DNA from: Papilionanthe hookeriana x Papilionanthe teres
Taxonomy: Eukaryota > Streptophyta > Magnoliopsida > Asparagales > Orchidaceae
Length of the DNA: 64,000 nucleotides
Assembly: GCA_022702705.1 (NCBI GenBank)
Contig: CM040421.1
Span: forward strand, 60,986,621-61,050,620
Direction: 5' to 3'
The position numbers and the translations under genes are program-made. How positions within the stretch are numbered: the first letter of the stretch is position 1; every line of letters starts with the position of its first letter. Shown piece after piece: positions 24,111 through 35,964 of this stretch. The notes under the pieces were generated by a model, which was not told the DNA's origin, did not search any database, and saw only the letters and a list, made by a program, of their open reading frames with translations.

Positions 24111-26268
24111 TGAAAAGTTAAAAAGAGTTTAATAATTTAACTTTTAATTTAATTTTAATGATTGAGTCCTTTAATATTTTAAAACTTAGATTTGAATTAT
24201 CATCTTAATTAGGGATTAAATATTATTGAGATGATTAATTTAGGGATTTTTAAATTAAAGAACAAATTTCTTCCTAATAATATCCCTATTTAATAATTCC
24301 AACTTTATTATTCTTCCAAATTTAATCAATTATTTAATTAAGGTTTATTTCAATTATTTTCAAATTATTTAGTAGGTTTCTACCCTTTAATTATTTAAAT
24401 TTCAATCATCCAAATCAGATTAAGATCAAATATTTTATTTGTTATTTTTATTAAACCTAAAGTTTTAATTAAGGGTTAAAATTTTAATTACCATTTTGCC
24501 CTTCAAGCTTAATAATTCCATAACTCACTAAATTGAGCTCAAATGAATTTGAAATTTTTATATGACTTCACTCATATGTCAATAAAGACATGAGAGGAGA
24601 AAATGTGATTTTTCTGTATTTAATTTAATTATATAATTATTTTTTGGTGGAAAATAGGAAGTTCCAAGGAAAATTTAATAATATGACCAAGGGAAAGTTT
24701 CTGTCCTTAAAAAACTTATGGGACATTTCTAATGACTAGAGGACCACTTAGACCAATTTTGGTGATTTTTTGAATTATATTATTTTTATTATATTTATTT
24801 TAAGTTTTGGCGTATTAATTAATTTAAAAATAAAATAAAGATTGAAAAATTAATTTTATATTTTTCAAAAATCTCTCTGATATCAAGGAAATCAGAGAAT
24901 CAATTTTTACAATTTTCTGATTTTTCTTTGATTTATTAGAATTATTTTAGTGGAAATGCTAAAAAATATATTTTTTTAATTTTAAAATTACCTTAGGGCT
25001 TTAAAATTTAATATCTCATCAAATAGATCTAAGAAAAATATGGGGTTTGTTCCTAAGTGATTAAAATTCAAAATGTGACATTTTGGTGAATTTTATTATT
25101 TTTGTGATTTTTATTATTTTTTAATTATTAAAAATATTAAAATAATATTAAAAATCAACTTTTTTAGAAAATTGAAATTTTAATTTTTTTAAATTCCCCT
25201 AATATCAGAGAGGCTCCAAAACCAATTTGGTGAATTTTTGAAAAGTATTTTGAAAGTTATGAATTTTTAAAGCTCAAAATGACTAAGTGGCTTAATCAAC
25301 CCATTTAGTAGGGCTAACCAAGTCTAATTGACTTCAAATTTTTATGGTGGGTTCCTCTGATCTTAAAGGTCAGTGGAGAATTGATTTCAATTCAATTTTA
25401 TGTATGGTTAACTCTAATTAATTAAGGAGCTATTTTGGGTATTTAAGCCAATTAGGGTTATTTCAAATGAGTTAACTCAAAATCTATTTTTCCTAGGGTC
25501 CTCTGGTCATAAGGGACATCACCAAATTTTCCTAGGATTTATTTCACAACATGCTAATTTTTAGATTTAAAATACTCAAAACAGTAACATGAATTTGAAA
25601 AATCAATAACTTCTCATAGGGATAGCCTCTGACTTTGGAAAATTCAGGGAATGTTTCCAAATTCAGAGGCTTCAAAAGCCCTATGGTCTCATGCCATGGC
25701 AAATTTCTTATATGCATGGAGAATTAAAAGAATGCAGAAGGTAAATAAATTATTAAAAATAAAATACTTGATGAAATTAAATGATTTCTTTTCCACATTA
25801 TTCTCCTCCGTTCATCGAGCAAGAGGGTATTTTTATTTTATTTTTATGATTTTCCTACACAAAGTTATGGATTTTCCAAGTTCAGGGAATTAAATAAATA
25901 GAAAAAATCCCTAATTTTCTATTTATCCGAGTCGGCGCCGCGTCATCCTCGGCATCTCCGAACGGCCACGCGGCGCGCTCCCATTCGACGCCGCCGCTTG
26001 AGTCAGCAGCTCGGGTCCCGCCTTCCGCGTATCATCTGCCGATCCGACCTAATCCGAGCCGTCCGTCCGCGCGTGTATTGAATGAACGGCATCCGTTCAT
26101 CGTCCCCAAGCCTCCTAGCCCGAGAACCGTCCATCTTCAGGCCCAAGATCTCACTCGATACTTGACCAAATTTAACGTTCTTATGCTCACATGGATTCGT
26201 CTCGAGAAGACGAACACATCCATATGGTTTGTGTGGTATGAAATTGACTTAATGAAAATGGAGAATGT

Positions 26269-26520
26269 TTAGAAGCTCGGGAAGAAGAGTGAGGCCATAC
26301 CTTTTCTCAAAGAAGTGTGGCTTCGATCTGAGGGTTGTTTCACCTTCGATTGGATCCCAGCAAGCTCCAGATGAAGTCTCCCGGTGCAGTGAATTGCACA
26401 GGTAGGATTTCGACCATAGCCGATCACAAAGCTTGGAGGTCGGAGCAACTCGGGTGGCTCAGGGATGGGGCTTTTGCTCGGTGGACACCTTCTCTTGGTC
26501 TGGTGAAGGTGTAGGACCAA
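26269..26520 (-). other. Short open frame downstream of the LTR TATA box (copy A)
   Basis: 83 codons, beginning about 207 nt downstream of the minus-strand TATTTAAA box. It shares LLRPPSFVIG-like sequence with frames at 48,336-48,536 and 55,911-56,207. Frames differ at their starts by indels, so protein-level selection is not shown. Possibly a leader ORF of the retrotransposon transcript, possibly chance. Confidence 0.3.
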
Positions 26521-26726
26521 TCAATTTGAATATTGATCCACTGTGAAGAAGTGTCTTGGTTTTTTGGGCTAAAGTTTGAGCTCAAAATTGGGCTCAGCTG
26601 GAGGGAATTGGGGTTGGAATTCAGTGGGGATCAAATGCTCTATGTATGGGGAATAGTCTGGAACAATTTTGGCAGAGTTTCCTTAAGGTTTGTTTCAGCA
26701 CCTCTCATGGCCGAGAGGGGGTGGTG

Positions 26727-26735
26727 TTTAAATAG
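26727..26735 (-). promoter_or_regulatory. Putative TATA box of giant LTR (copy A)
   Basis: CTATTTAAA on the minus strand (complement TTTAAATAG). It is conserved in position and sequence at 48,740-48,748 and 56,409-56,417, followed at a constant distance of 202-207 nt by a minus-strand ATG frame. It would divide the LTR into a U3 of about 2.4 kb and an R-U5 of about 5.2 kb. Confidence 0.5.
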
Positions 26736-29111
26736 GAGAGGGTGGAGGGCCTCCCGGGGAGAGTTAGGGCTTGGGATCGACTGCTCTTGCAAGAGAAGAA
26801 CATCTACGATGGCCACGCTGGGGATGGGGCAGCTCGGCAGGTGAGAATTCCAAGTTTGGGCTCACATGTGAGCTCTCGGCCTAGTGGTTTCCGGCAGTCG
26901 TGGTGGTCGGCCGGCCGAGGTCGAGTCACTTGTTGTCATCGGGGAGGTCGGGTCGGAGCTTAGTGCGATCAATTGTCAATGCCATGTGTAAAGAGCTTGG
27001 ATTGAAATGGAATGGGGGAAGACCATTTTGGGTTCAAATGAGTCAACCCATGATTTTGGGCTAGGTTCACCACCCGAGGCTCGGTCTTGGGTCGAAAAGG
27101 ATCACTTGGGTCGACCAAGAGAGAATGGTGTGGTCTCCATCCATGATGAGGTGGCTAAGCATGGTTTAGTGTGTGACATGCTTAAGGTAAAAAAGGGTTT
27201 AAGAAGGATTAGGAAAGGGGGCCCTCCTTTTGCCATTAATGGCTTGATCACATGTTAAGCCTTCCATGGCTTCATGTGGCTTGTCCATGGCTTGCATGGC
27301 TCACCTTTGGCTTGGGAAAAGTGGAGTCAATTTCATGGAAATAGATTTAAGAAAAAATTTGGTATTTAGGGGTGATTTGGCATGAGGCTTGATTTGGAAT
27401 TATTTGATGATGGGATTAGAACTTAGGGAATGGCTTTTATTAAGTGGATGGCAAATGGAGATGTCATGTGGGCTTTAGGGTAGATTTTGGGCTTTTTGAA
27501 ATGGTTTTAGATGGGCTTTTAAGATGGTTTAGGAAAGTGGGCTTTTGAATTTTAAAATGGATTTTGGGATGAAATTTTGGTAAAGGCTTGGGCCAAATAA
27601 TTGTTGGGTTTAGCTCATGGATGTGTCATGAGTGACTTGGAGCAAATTGGGAGTGATTTGGGTTTGAATTGGGTTGAATTTGGGCTCCTTTGGTGAATGG
27701 GCCAATATAGGTCAAAGTGGGCTAACTTGGGCCAATGTTGGGCTAGGGTTGAAATTGATGTAAAATTAATGTTGGGAAATGTCTATGGAAGTGTTTCAAA
27801 GAGGTTTTGACTTTGGTTGGGCTTTGATTTTGGGGGTTTGGGCTCATTTGGGTTAGGTTTGGGTTTAGGTCAAAATTGGGCCTTTTAGCTTTGGGTTGAA
27901 TTTGAGTGGGGTTTGGGTCTAAATGTTGGGAAAATCATGTTAGTGTTTTGTTTGTAGGGATGTTAAGGAAGATTTAGAAAAGATTTGGGGTTAATCGGAG
28001 TTGAATTGGGTGAGTTTGGGTTAGGTTTGGGTTATGGGTCCAAATTGGGTTTTAAGGCCAAAAGTGAAATTGGATCCAAATTTCAATCAAATTGGACTTG
28101 GATTTGGTCTAAATTGGTGTTGGGAATGTTTATTTGAAGTTTAGAATTGAATTGGACCAGAATTTGGGTCAATTGGGTAGGTTTGGTTTGACATTGGGTT
28201 CACTTAGGGTTAAAATGGGTCAAATTGGGGGTTTTGACAAAAGTGGGGTAAATTGACAAAATTGGCCCATGGTGTAGTTGGACAAAATGAAATTGGGAAT
28301 ATTTGGGATTTTCTGGAATTTTCTGGGAATTTTATGAATTTTTGGATTTTTGGGTCAAGAGGGGTATTTTGGGTATTTGGAGGGTATTGGGAAGTATTTT
28401 TGGAATTTTTGGTATTTTTGGCTATGAGTGATCAATTTGAGTAATGTGGAAATGTTTGGGATTGGTTTTGAGGAATTTTGGGTGATTTGGGATTTTTTTT
28501 GAAAAATTTGGGTGATTTCAAGGGCATTTGGTAGGTTAGGCGGGTGTAGGGTCCCGGGGGTCAAAAATTGAAAATTTGGAAAATTGAAGATTGGGTGAAT
28601 GTAAGTGGAATGAAATCATTTTGGTTGAGCCATGAAGCCACATCAAGCCCACATGAGCCATGAAGGGACTTATTTGAGGCATCCACTATGTTGTTCCTAA
28701 CCCTCTTAGCCAAGGGCTTAGGGGTTAAGGACCATCCATGTGAATCACCTGCATGAGTCAGGAGGTCAAGTTAGGTATGGGTGTGGTTTTAGGAGGTGTG
28801 TGAAAGTGTAGTGTATGAGTGTAGTGTGTGTAAGTCAGCCCCTCACCAGACCAGGCCACCCAGGGTAGTCCTAAGGCAAAAGAAACCTATAGGAACTCAT
28901 CCTTTAAACTTTCACATTTGATTTCAACCCTCTAGGTGATTAGGGGTCTACAGTCAAGTTTGTGGAGTTTGCAGGGAGTTAAGAAGTGGTTTGAAATTCT
29001 AGGTGGTGGGTCCCAATTCTAGTCCTCTAAGACAGTCAAAGGAAAAGCCTAAGGCTAGATCCTAAGTACTAAAAAGAAGAAGAGAAGACCTCATCAAAAA
29101 TGAGGTCAACA

Positions 29112-30431
29112 GTGTCCTAACACAAATACCCAAGTGTGTGTGAGAGTGTGATAGAGGCTGGCGTACTTTTTTTACGTGATCACCAACCTTGAACCCATCC
29201 TATGAAGCTATGAATTCTAATATATGCCACTAAATATGAAGTTTGTATATAAGTAAAAGCTTTAAGAGATTTGACCTTACATGTGGTCTAAGCTATAGAT
29301 GCATTAATTTGAAAATAGGTTTTAAAAAAAACATAATGTATTAATAATAAAAATATAATTTTTTATAATTTTTAAAATAACTCCTAAAGAAAGAAAAAAA
29401 CTTAAGTGGCACATGTTAGACCTCTTGGAACATTAGCGCAAACATAATCGTGTCACTTGCAATGCGATAATTCTCATTGCTCACTAAGTTGTCATAGAAA
29501 AATAATGCTCATTAAAGCATCGCCACCAACAACAAGTCACTCATCTAACAAGATCATTTTATCATCAAGAAAAATTAGGTAATATACATGCAAAATGCAA
29601 AATAAATGTACTTGTCATGATCATTCTATTGAGGTGTGAGCGATCACATATGATAAGCCAAAGTATAAAGTTGATCTGATTATTCTATAGAATTGTGAGC
29701 AATAGATCATACACCAAAGGATATTCAAATATGAGTGTCATGCTGGGAGGATACTCATGTCCAATCATATGTATGAGTACATATGATTTGCTCATTCGGT
29801 GCATTCGTACAGGGTAACCGATCATATATGAACCAGTAAACATAGAATTGTACAAAAATTTAATGATTTTTTATGTGTAATCGAGGATATCCTGACATGA
29901 TCTTATATGTGGTGATTACGATCTAAGATATGGAAATACAAGATGTCCTAGAGTCAAGTAAGCTCGCCATATCGAAAATGTCATAAAGCTCATCATGATC
30001 ATATGACGACATATGCTCAATAAAATGAGTGCTAGAAGTGCAAGTGGAAATGTAAAATGACTCACTCACATGAGATATAATTCATGTGCATCTGGTACGT
30101 GACACACTGGGAGAGATAACACTTCATTTTGGCGGCAACCCAGATGTTCATGCAACCGACAACATATGCCACACTATGTGACTCAACATGCATGAATGCT
30201 ATTGAGTTGGGCTACATCAGGTATATGACACCCCAAAGGAATTAAACATTATCCGAGAAACAACCAAACATGCACATGCAAATGGAAGCCATAAACAATA
30301 CATGATATGGCAATCACTAATGAACATTGTGAACAATATTGGGTCATGAGCTAGGTGGCATGACACATGCTAAGTGACACAGTGTGATATCCCTATAACA
30401 CTAGGTGTCATAGAAGAGGGGTAGTATAACT
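29112..30431 (-). repeat. Right arm of the large inverted repeat, outer part, with target-site duplication right copy
   Basis: It starts with the right copy of the duplication GTGTC (29,112-29,116) and then matches the inverse complement of 16,388-17,690 without a gap ('ctaacacaaatacccaagtg' against the left arm near 17,675). It ends near 30,431. It is CATATG-rich, with a 10-bp-arm hairpin at 29,763-29,786, and is non-coding. Confidence 0.85.
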
Positions 30432-30511
30432 CTTATGCAACCTAACTTGAACCTAACCCTAAATGATGGGTCTAACCCATATTAGACCCAACCCAAACCT
30501 TAAAAGTAGGT
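30432..30511. repeat. Short left portion of the AACCTAA-type minisatellite
   Basis: AACCTAACTTGAACCTAACCC-like sequence of the same type as 32,155-33,086, separated from it by the solo LTR. Its last five bases (30,507-30,511) are TAGGT, the left target duplication. Confidence 0.65.
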
Positions 30512-32154
30512 TGATGAACCAAAAATATATTTTATTTTTTCATATTCATTTCATACTTATTTTTGGTGAAACTTTAATGGAATTTATTTTTCATGTTTTG
30601 CTACATGTATGATGACTTTAGGTAAATATAGCAAAAAAGTAAAAAAATAAATGAATTTGGAGTGAAAAAGGCAAAAACCAGAAATTTGAAGTTTTGGGGC
30701 TAAGGACGCGTTTTTCTAGAGAGTTTAAAATTAAATTGCGTGATAGGGCTCCGACGACCTCATATTGTGCACCGAAGGCACGCAATGTCGGTGGAGGTCA
30801 AATTAAATGTATTTAGATGACTTTTGGAGGGATTCTTGAGGCAACTCTTGGGAAATTCGTTCCTATACTATTTTAACTTGTTTTGGGCACCATAATTAGT
30901 GTATGTGTGTTTATGTAAGTGAAGTAAATTGTGTGTGAGTGAAAACAAAGTCTTTAGAGAGAGTTTAAAGTCTAGGGTTTGGTGTTAAGTGTTGTTTTGT
31001 GAGGGATTCTTTTCAAAAGTGTTGTAGCAGGAGATGGAAAGTGGGAGATTGCTTCTTCACTACTATTCCTAGAGAGAATTGTGTTGTTGTGAAGAGAGAA
31101 TGAGATTCAAAGGAACTTCAAGGGATTTTCTTGGGGAAGAAATTAAGATAAGTTGTATTTACTTTTTATATTTTGTATGACTTTGCTTTTATATATAAAA
31201 TCTTTGTTTTGTCGTATCTTCCTCATGAATCCTGAGTTGATTTCATTATCTTTCTCCTTGCAACGATAAATGATGAAGTGATGTTTTAGATTTGATGTGT
31301 CATATGAAAGATAAGAAATTGTGATGATTTTTCACTTCATTCTTCATTTACCTTTCGATCTGATCAATTGAATTGTTACAATATGTTATGAAACATTCGA
31401 TCCGAAAGGGCTTTGCTTTCTACAAAAAAATGAAGATTACATTCAATGTTCATGAATGAGTGATGTAGTTCATGGGGTTGGGTGCAAATAAATAGGGAAG
31501 CATGGTTTAATAGGTGTAGGATTGGATATTTTAGGGTGACAGACTAAAATCCCCAATTTGGTCCTAGTGTTTAGAAACTAAAGTGAGAGTTAGCCTTCAT
31601 GCAAAGGGAAGTGGGAGCTCTGGAGTGAGATTCAGTGTCCTCCCAACCTAACAACAGATTTAGGGGCTAAACCTAGGATTAGCCAATGCTCTTTATCGCA
31701 CTCGGAAGAGGGTAAAGAATATATATGCTCCTATTTGGCACAAGACAATAATTATACTAATCTGTATCATTCACTCAATATCATTGAAAGGGGAAGGACA
31801 CTATCTCTAAATTTGAACCTTACATTACAAAACTTAGTGTAGTAATAGTTTACTTTAATCTCAAGTTTGAAAGTACTTTAGTAATTTTAAATTCTCTAGC
31901 ATCAAAAAACTTTAGTAACTTTATTATTTACTTTTGGTATTTTGCAAATTTGAATATTAGATTTTTGTGCTACGCTTTAAGGTTTGCTTCCTCCTTATGG
32001 GATCAATAACCAGGACTCCATTAGAGCCATGTATTACTTGAGCGATACATATACTAACGTATAGATTGGCTGCTTTCTTATTAAACTGATTATACTTTGT
32101 AACTGAATTGGAAATACTTTTGAAATATTACTTTAAGTCATTAAGCCGAGGTCA
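30512..32154 (+). mobile_element. Solo LTR H1 (1,643 bp) of the same family as the element at 33,092-42,093
   Basis: It starts TGATGAACCAAAAAT and ends GAGGTCA, with TAGGT directly on both sides (30,507-30,511 and 32,155-32,159). It matches 42,218-43,666 in direct orientation. Shared blocks are the start with 'catttcatac', 'cctcttgggaaatt', 'agggtgacagactaaaatcc', 'gttagccttca' and 'ctaaacctaggattagccaa'. It matches the inverse complement of the LTRs of the gag-bearing element more loosely. It is non-coding. TAGGT is also a word of the host minisatellite, which weakens the duplication as proof. Confidence 0.7.
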
Positions 32155-33086
32155 TAGGTTCAACCCAAATTGAACCAAACCTAACCTAAAACTTAGGTTC
32201 AACCCAAATATAACATAATTAAACTTAAACCCTTAGGTTCAACCAAAATTGAACCTAACTTAACCTAAACCCTAGGCTCAACCCAAATTGAACCTAACCT
32301 AATCTAAACTTAGGTTCAACCCAAATTGAACCTAACCTAACCCAAAACTTAAGTTTAACCCAAATTGAACCTAATTAAACTTTAACTATTAGGTTCAACT
32401 TAAATTGAACCTAGCCAAACCTAAACTTAGGTTAAACCCAAATTGAACCTAACCTAACCTAAACCTTAGGTTCAACTCAAATTCAACCTAACTTAACCCA
32501 AATTAGACCTAAACACTAAACCATTTTGGTTTAATCCACATTAGACCTATCCTAAACCCCAGTTCTAGCCCACATTAGACCTAACCTAAACCTCAGATGT
32601 AACCTCACTTAGACTTAGCATGAACTAACCTTAGGCCTAACTCACATCGGACTTAACTTCAACCATAGTTTTACCCCAACTTAGACCTAACCTAATTCTA
32701 ACCTGACTTAAAATTGGTTTAAATTGAACACCCTTTAGGTCTAGCTTAACCTAGATCTAACCTAAGTCCAACTTAACCTAGACATAATTTAACTTAAACC
32801 CTCTAGGGTCTTATCAGACTTAGACTTAAATTCAGCATGAACCGCCTTTTGGTCTAACCGAACTTAGCCTTAATCCTAAATTAAATGCTTTTAAACTTAG
32901 TTTAACCTGAACTCTCCCTAGGTCTAATCCAACCTGGACCTAGTCTAAGTCCAACCTAACTTAACTTAAATTCTACTAAGTCTAACATAACTTAGACTCA
33001 ATTCAATTGAACTTCCAGGTCAACCTGACCTAATTTGGGTTAACCTAATTCAAATGAACTTCTGAGTCAGCCTGACCTAACTCAAG
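32155..33086. repeat. Degenerate minisatellite, 39-40 bp unit, TAGGTTCAACCCAAATTGAACC core
   Basis: Units start at 32,155, 32,194, 32,234 and so on. About nine fairly regular units extend to 32,510, then more decayed AACCTAACC-rich sequence to the integration site at 33,087. It resumes at 42,099 after the inserted retrotransposon. It resembles telomere repeats only superficially. Confidence 0.8.
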
Positions 33087-33091
33087 TTAAC

Positions 33092-35003
33092 TGAACTAAT
33101 CCGCATTAAGCTTTAATTTAGCTTCCAAAAGATGGCCAAAAACTTGACCCGATTTATATTTAGCGGCTAGTGTGCGAAATCAAAATGTTATAAAATATAG
33201 AAAATAGTTTACATGCTAGGGGTAATACGCAAGTATTTGTATCGTTTCAAGTAATATAAAACTTTCTTTAAAGACCTCAGTATCGATCCCATAAAGAAGA
33301 GATGTAAGCATCCCTTAGGCTAATTTTAGTTACTACCATCAGGCCTTAGTTTAAAATTTTCGAAAATTTTAGTTTTCCTAAATTTACTAATTTACTATAA
33401 AATTAAATTTAACAAAATTAAATAAAAAGCTAATCTAAGAAGACTAGTTATGGAAAGTTTTTATACAATTAAAGTCTATTTCCCCTTGCGATGAGATTAT
33501 AATCAGTGTAGGAATCAAATGTTTAAAAATAAAAATGTTGTATTGTGACAAATAAGAGCAAACTTACTTCTTTACCCTCTTCCGAGTTAATAAAGAACAT
33601 TGACTAATCTAAAGTAAGTTCCAGCTTGTGTGGTAGTGCTGAGTAGATTATGGTCTGCCACTTCCAGATTATCCACAGGGCCCTCTCTATAGGACCTACC
33701 ATGGACCTTTAGTGCCAACTTTAGACTAAAAATATAAAGAATCTAGCATGTCACCCTAGAAACACCAATTCTATGCCCATCAAAACTTATTTCCCTATCT
33801 ATTTGAAATCTCCTTAGATTATGGTTCCCCTCCTCATAAGGTTAGTGTGATACTCACTAGTTGGGTGAAATCATAGCTCTCTTAGGTCATTATGTTTCAC
33901 AATGGATTTTAACAACACAAGTGATCAATTTGAAAAGTAAATTAAGAACTGGTGAAAATACCATAACAATTTTGGAATAAAAGAAATCTTCAAACCATTC
34001 TAATCCAACACATGATTAATTCTCATCACAAGGAGAAAGATTAAGGAAAAACTACTCACTGAGCAAGAAGTAATACATGGATTCTTTATTGCATATGACA
34101 TTAAAAAAACACAACTATATTGCAATAATTCAAATCAAATACAAAAAGAGTCCAAAACTTATCTTTACAGAAGATTCACTCCCTCCTTGCACGACAAATA
34201 ACAATCCCTCACACTTCGTCCAACGTCCCAAAAGCCACCAAGACTCTACAAGAGACTTCTCCTCTTAGACACACACACACAAACATACAAGCCACCTTGA
34301 AGAGGCACGCTAATATCCTCTCCAAATCACTCCTTAACTCCCCTCTAGACTCCTCATGAGAAGCACAAGGCCCCCCTTTTTAAAGAGACACAAAACACCT
34401 CTTCATTCCAAGAGACACACCTCTTCACTCCAAGAGACACATCTCTTCATCTAAAAATCTTTCTAATTGTTAAAATTAATTGATATCACCTTGGGTGTGC
34501 ATAGCCACTCAGAAGCTACCAGAACATCCCAAAATAGTCCAGAATCGCCTAAAAGCTGTCCAAAAAACTATTTCTGGTGCCATGGCACCTTATTCTCAAC
34601 AAGACTGGAGCCATGGAGCCAGTTTGGGTGCTTTGGCGCCATCCTGCGAGCAGCACACCCGTTTTGGCTCTTTTTGCCCCGTTTCAGCTTTGGTTCACTC
34701 CAAGTGTTACACATATAGGATAAACATGAAAATAACATTTCTTTAAAGTGTAATTTCATTCAAAAACTTGTGATAAATATGTAGGAGATTAAGCATGGAA
34801 AGACATATCAAAATGCGCTCGATCAGAATTTTCCTCCTTGCTCGATTTGATTCTAAATTACACTATTTTTGGTCCATTTTCACTAAACCTCCATTTCTTG
34901 CAGCTGTAATAAAAAACATGCAAAATATCTTCCATTAAATGCAATATCATTAAAAATAAGCATGAAATGTATATAGAAAAATAGGTAATTTTTAGGCATG
35001 TCA
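33092..35003 (-). repeat. 3' LTR of the gypsy element
   Basis: In sense direction it starts TGACATGCCTAAAAATT (35,003 downward). The outer end begins TGAACTAATCC on the plus strand, aligning with TGACCCGACCC of the 5' LTR. Near 34,380-34,450 it has three copies of a 22-bp AAGAGACACACCTCTTC-type repeat (four variants in the 5' LTR near 41,450-41,530). Confidence 0.85.
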
Positions 35004-35017
35004 ATTCACCCAAACTT
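35004..35017 (-). other. Polypurine tract of the gypsy element
   Basis: Sense strand reads AAGTTTGGGTGAAT immediately before the 3' LTR. The AAGTTTGGG(G) motif directly before the LTR is typical of plant Athila/Tat-like elements and sets second-strand priming. Confidence 0.6.
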
Positions 35018-35964
35018 AAACATTACTTGTCCTCAAGTAATACAATAACTTTTTAAAAATAAAATTGTTTACTTGCAGTAGTGGATTTCTTTTAGATTTC
35101 CTAAAATATTGTTTCAGAAATGTTATAATCCATCATAGAAGAATTTTTAGTAAAGTGGATGACATATAAGGTATCAACATATTCAGTATTAAATTCAGGG
35201 ATACTGATTTTTTATTTAATTCAGACATAATTGAAATTTCTCAAAACTTTAGATTTTTAGAAAAATATTAATATAAGAATATATGAATTCTATTAAAAAT
35301 AATTTTACTAATACTTTTTGAAATTAAGCTTAGAATCGATCCTAAGTTTTCTTCCTTAGAAAGATTCAAGTGAAATCAATTTTTAATTAGGTTATATTTC
35401 TCAAGCTTCTCTCCCCTTTTCATACTTTACTTTTCTTTTCTTTTTCTTTTTTCTTTTCAAGATCTTTTTAATCCCTACTTTTTTTAAGGTGAGGATTACT
35501 ATATCTGGATAGGCCTGTAATGATTTTGAATTTCTCTATCCCTTTTCTAAAGTTAAAAACTTATTTTATATCCTTGACTTAAAATGTAGAATTAGAAAAA
35601 AAATTTTTAATAGATTCTAAATTCTTCAAAATGTATTATTCTAAAAATCATTAATTATTTAAAAATTCAATTTTTCATACTATAAATAGTAAAATCATTT
35701 CCCTACTATTTCTTAATAAACCTATTAACTTTAGTTTCATCCTTTTTACTAAAGTTTCTACTAAGTTTTCTTATTGCATTTCTAAAAATCAAAAGTATAG
35801 CATCTTAAAGATAAAACCACATACCACAAGTCATTTTAAAATGATATCAATTTAAATACAGGTTTCTGAGGAAAAATAAAGTTAAGTTTTAAAATTATTT
35901 TTTTCCCCCCAAACTTGATTTTTAACATGTATAACATTCAATACAAAAGATATAAGAAGGAAGA
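35018..35964. other. Non-coding 3' internal region of the gypsy element
   Basis: AT-rich, with pyrimidine-rich tracts on the plus strand near 35,400-35,470. No gene is seen. Confidence 0.5.

Larger units (their letters stand above)
21550..29111 (-). mobile_element. Giant solo LTR (copy A), 7,562 bp
   Basis: No polyprotein or primer site is present. One end ends in CA (29,111). The other starts TATACGGCTTA, where copies B and C have TGTCGGCATA, so the terminal TG is mutated here. It is flanked by the 5-bp duplication GTGTC, and the disrupted host sequence can be checked against the other arm of the palindrome. Internal layout on the plus strand: terminal region with two stem-loops (21,930-21,985), TTTAA tract (23,640-24,110), conserved 'aaatgtgatttttctgtatt' block near 24,605, CpG-rich island (25,921-26,130), TATTTAAA box on the minus strand (26,727-26,735), G/T-rich region (27,400-28,500) and a terminal hairpin (29,087-29,107). 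Sense is taken as minus because the related copy next to the Tat polyprotein has that orientation. Confidence 0.8.

Noticed and set aside
32155..33086. Interstitial telomere sequence
   Set aside because: The unit is 39-40 bp with a GGTTCAACCCAAATTGAACC core. The exact plant TTTAGGG repeat is not present in tandem.
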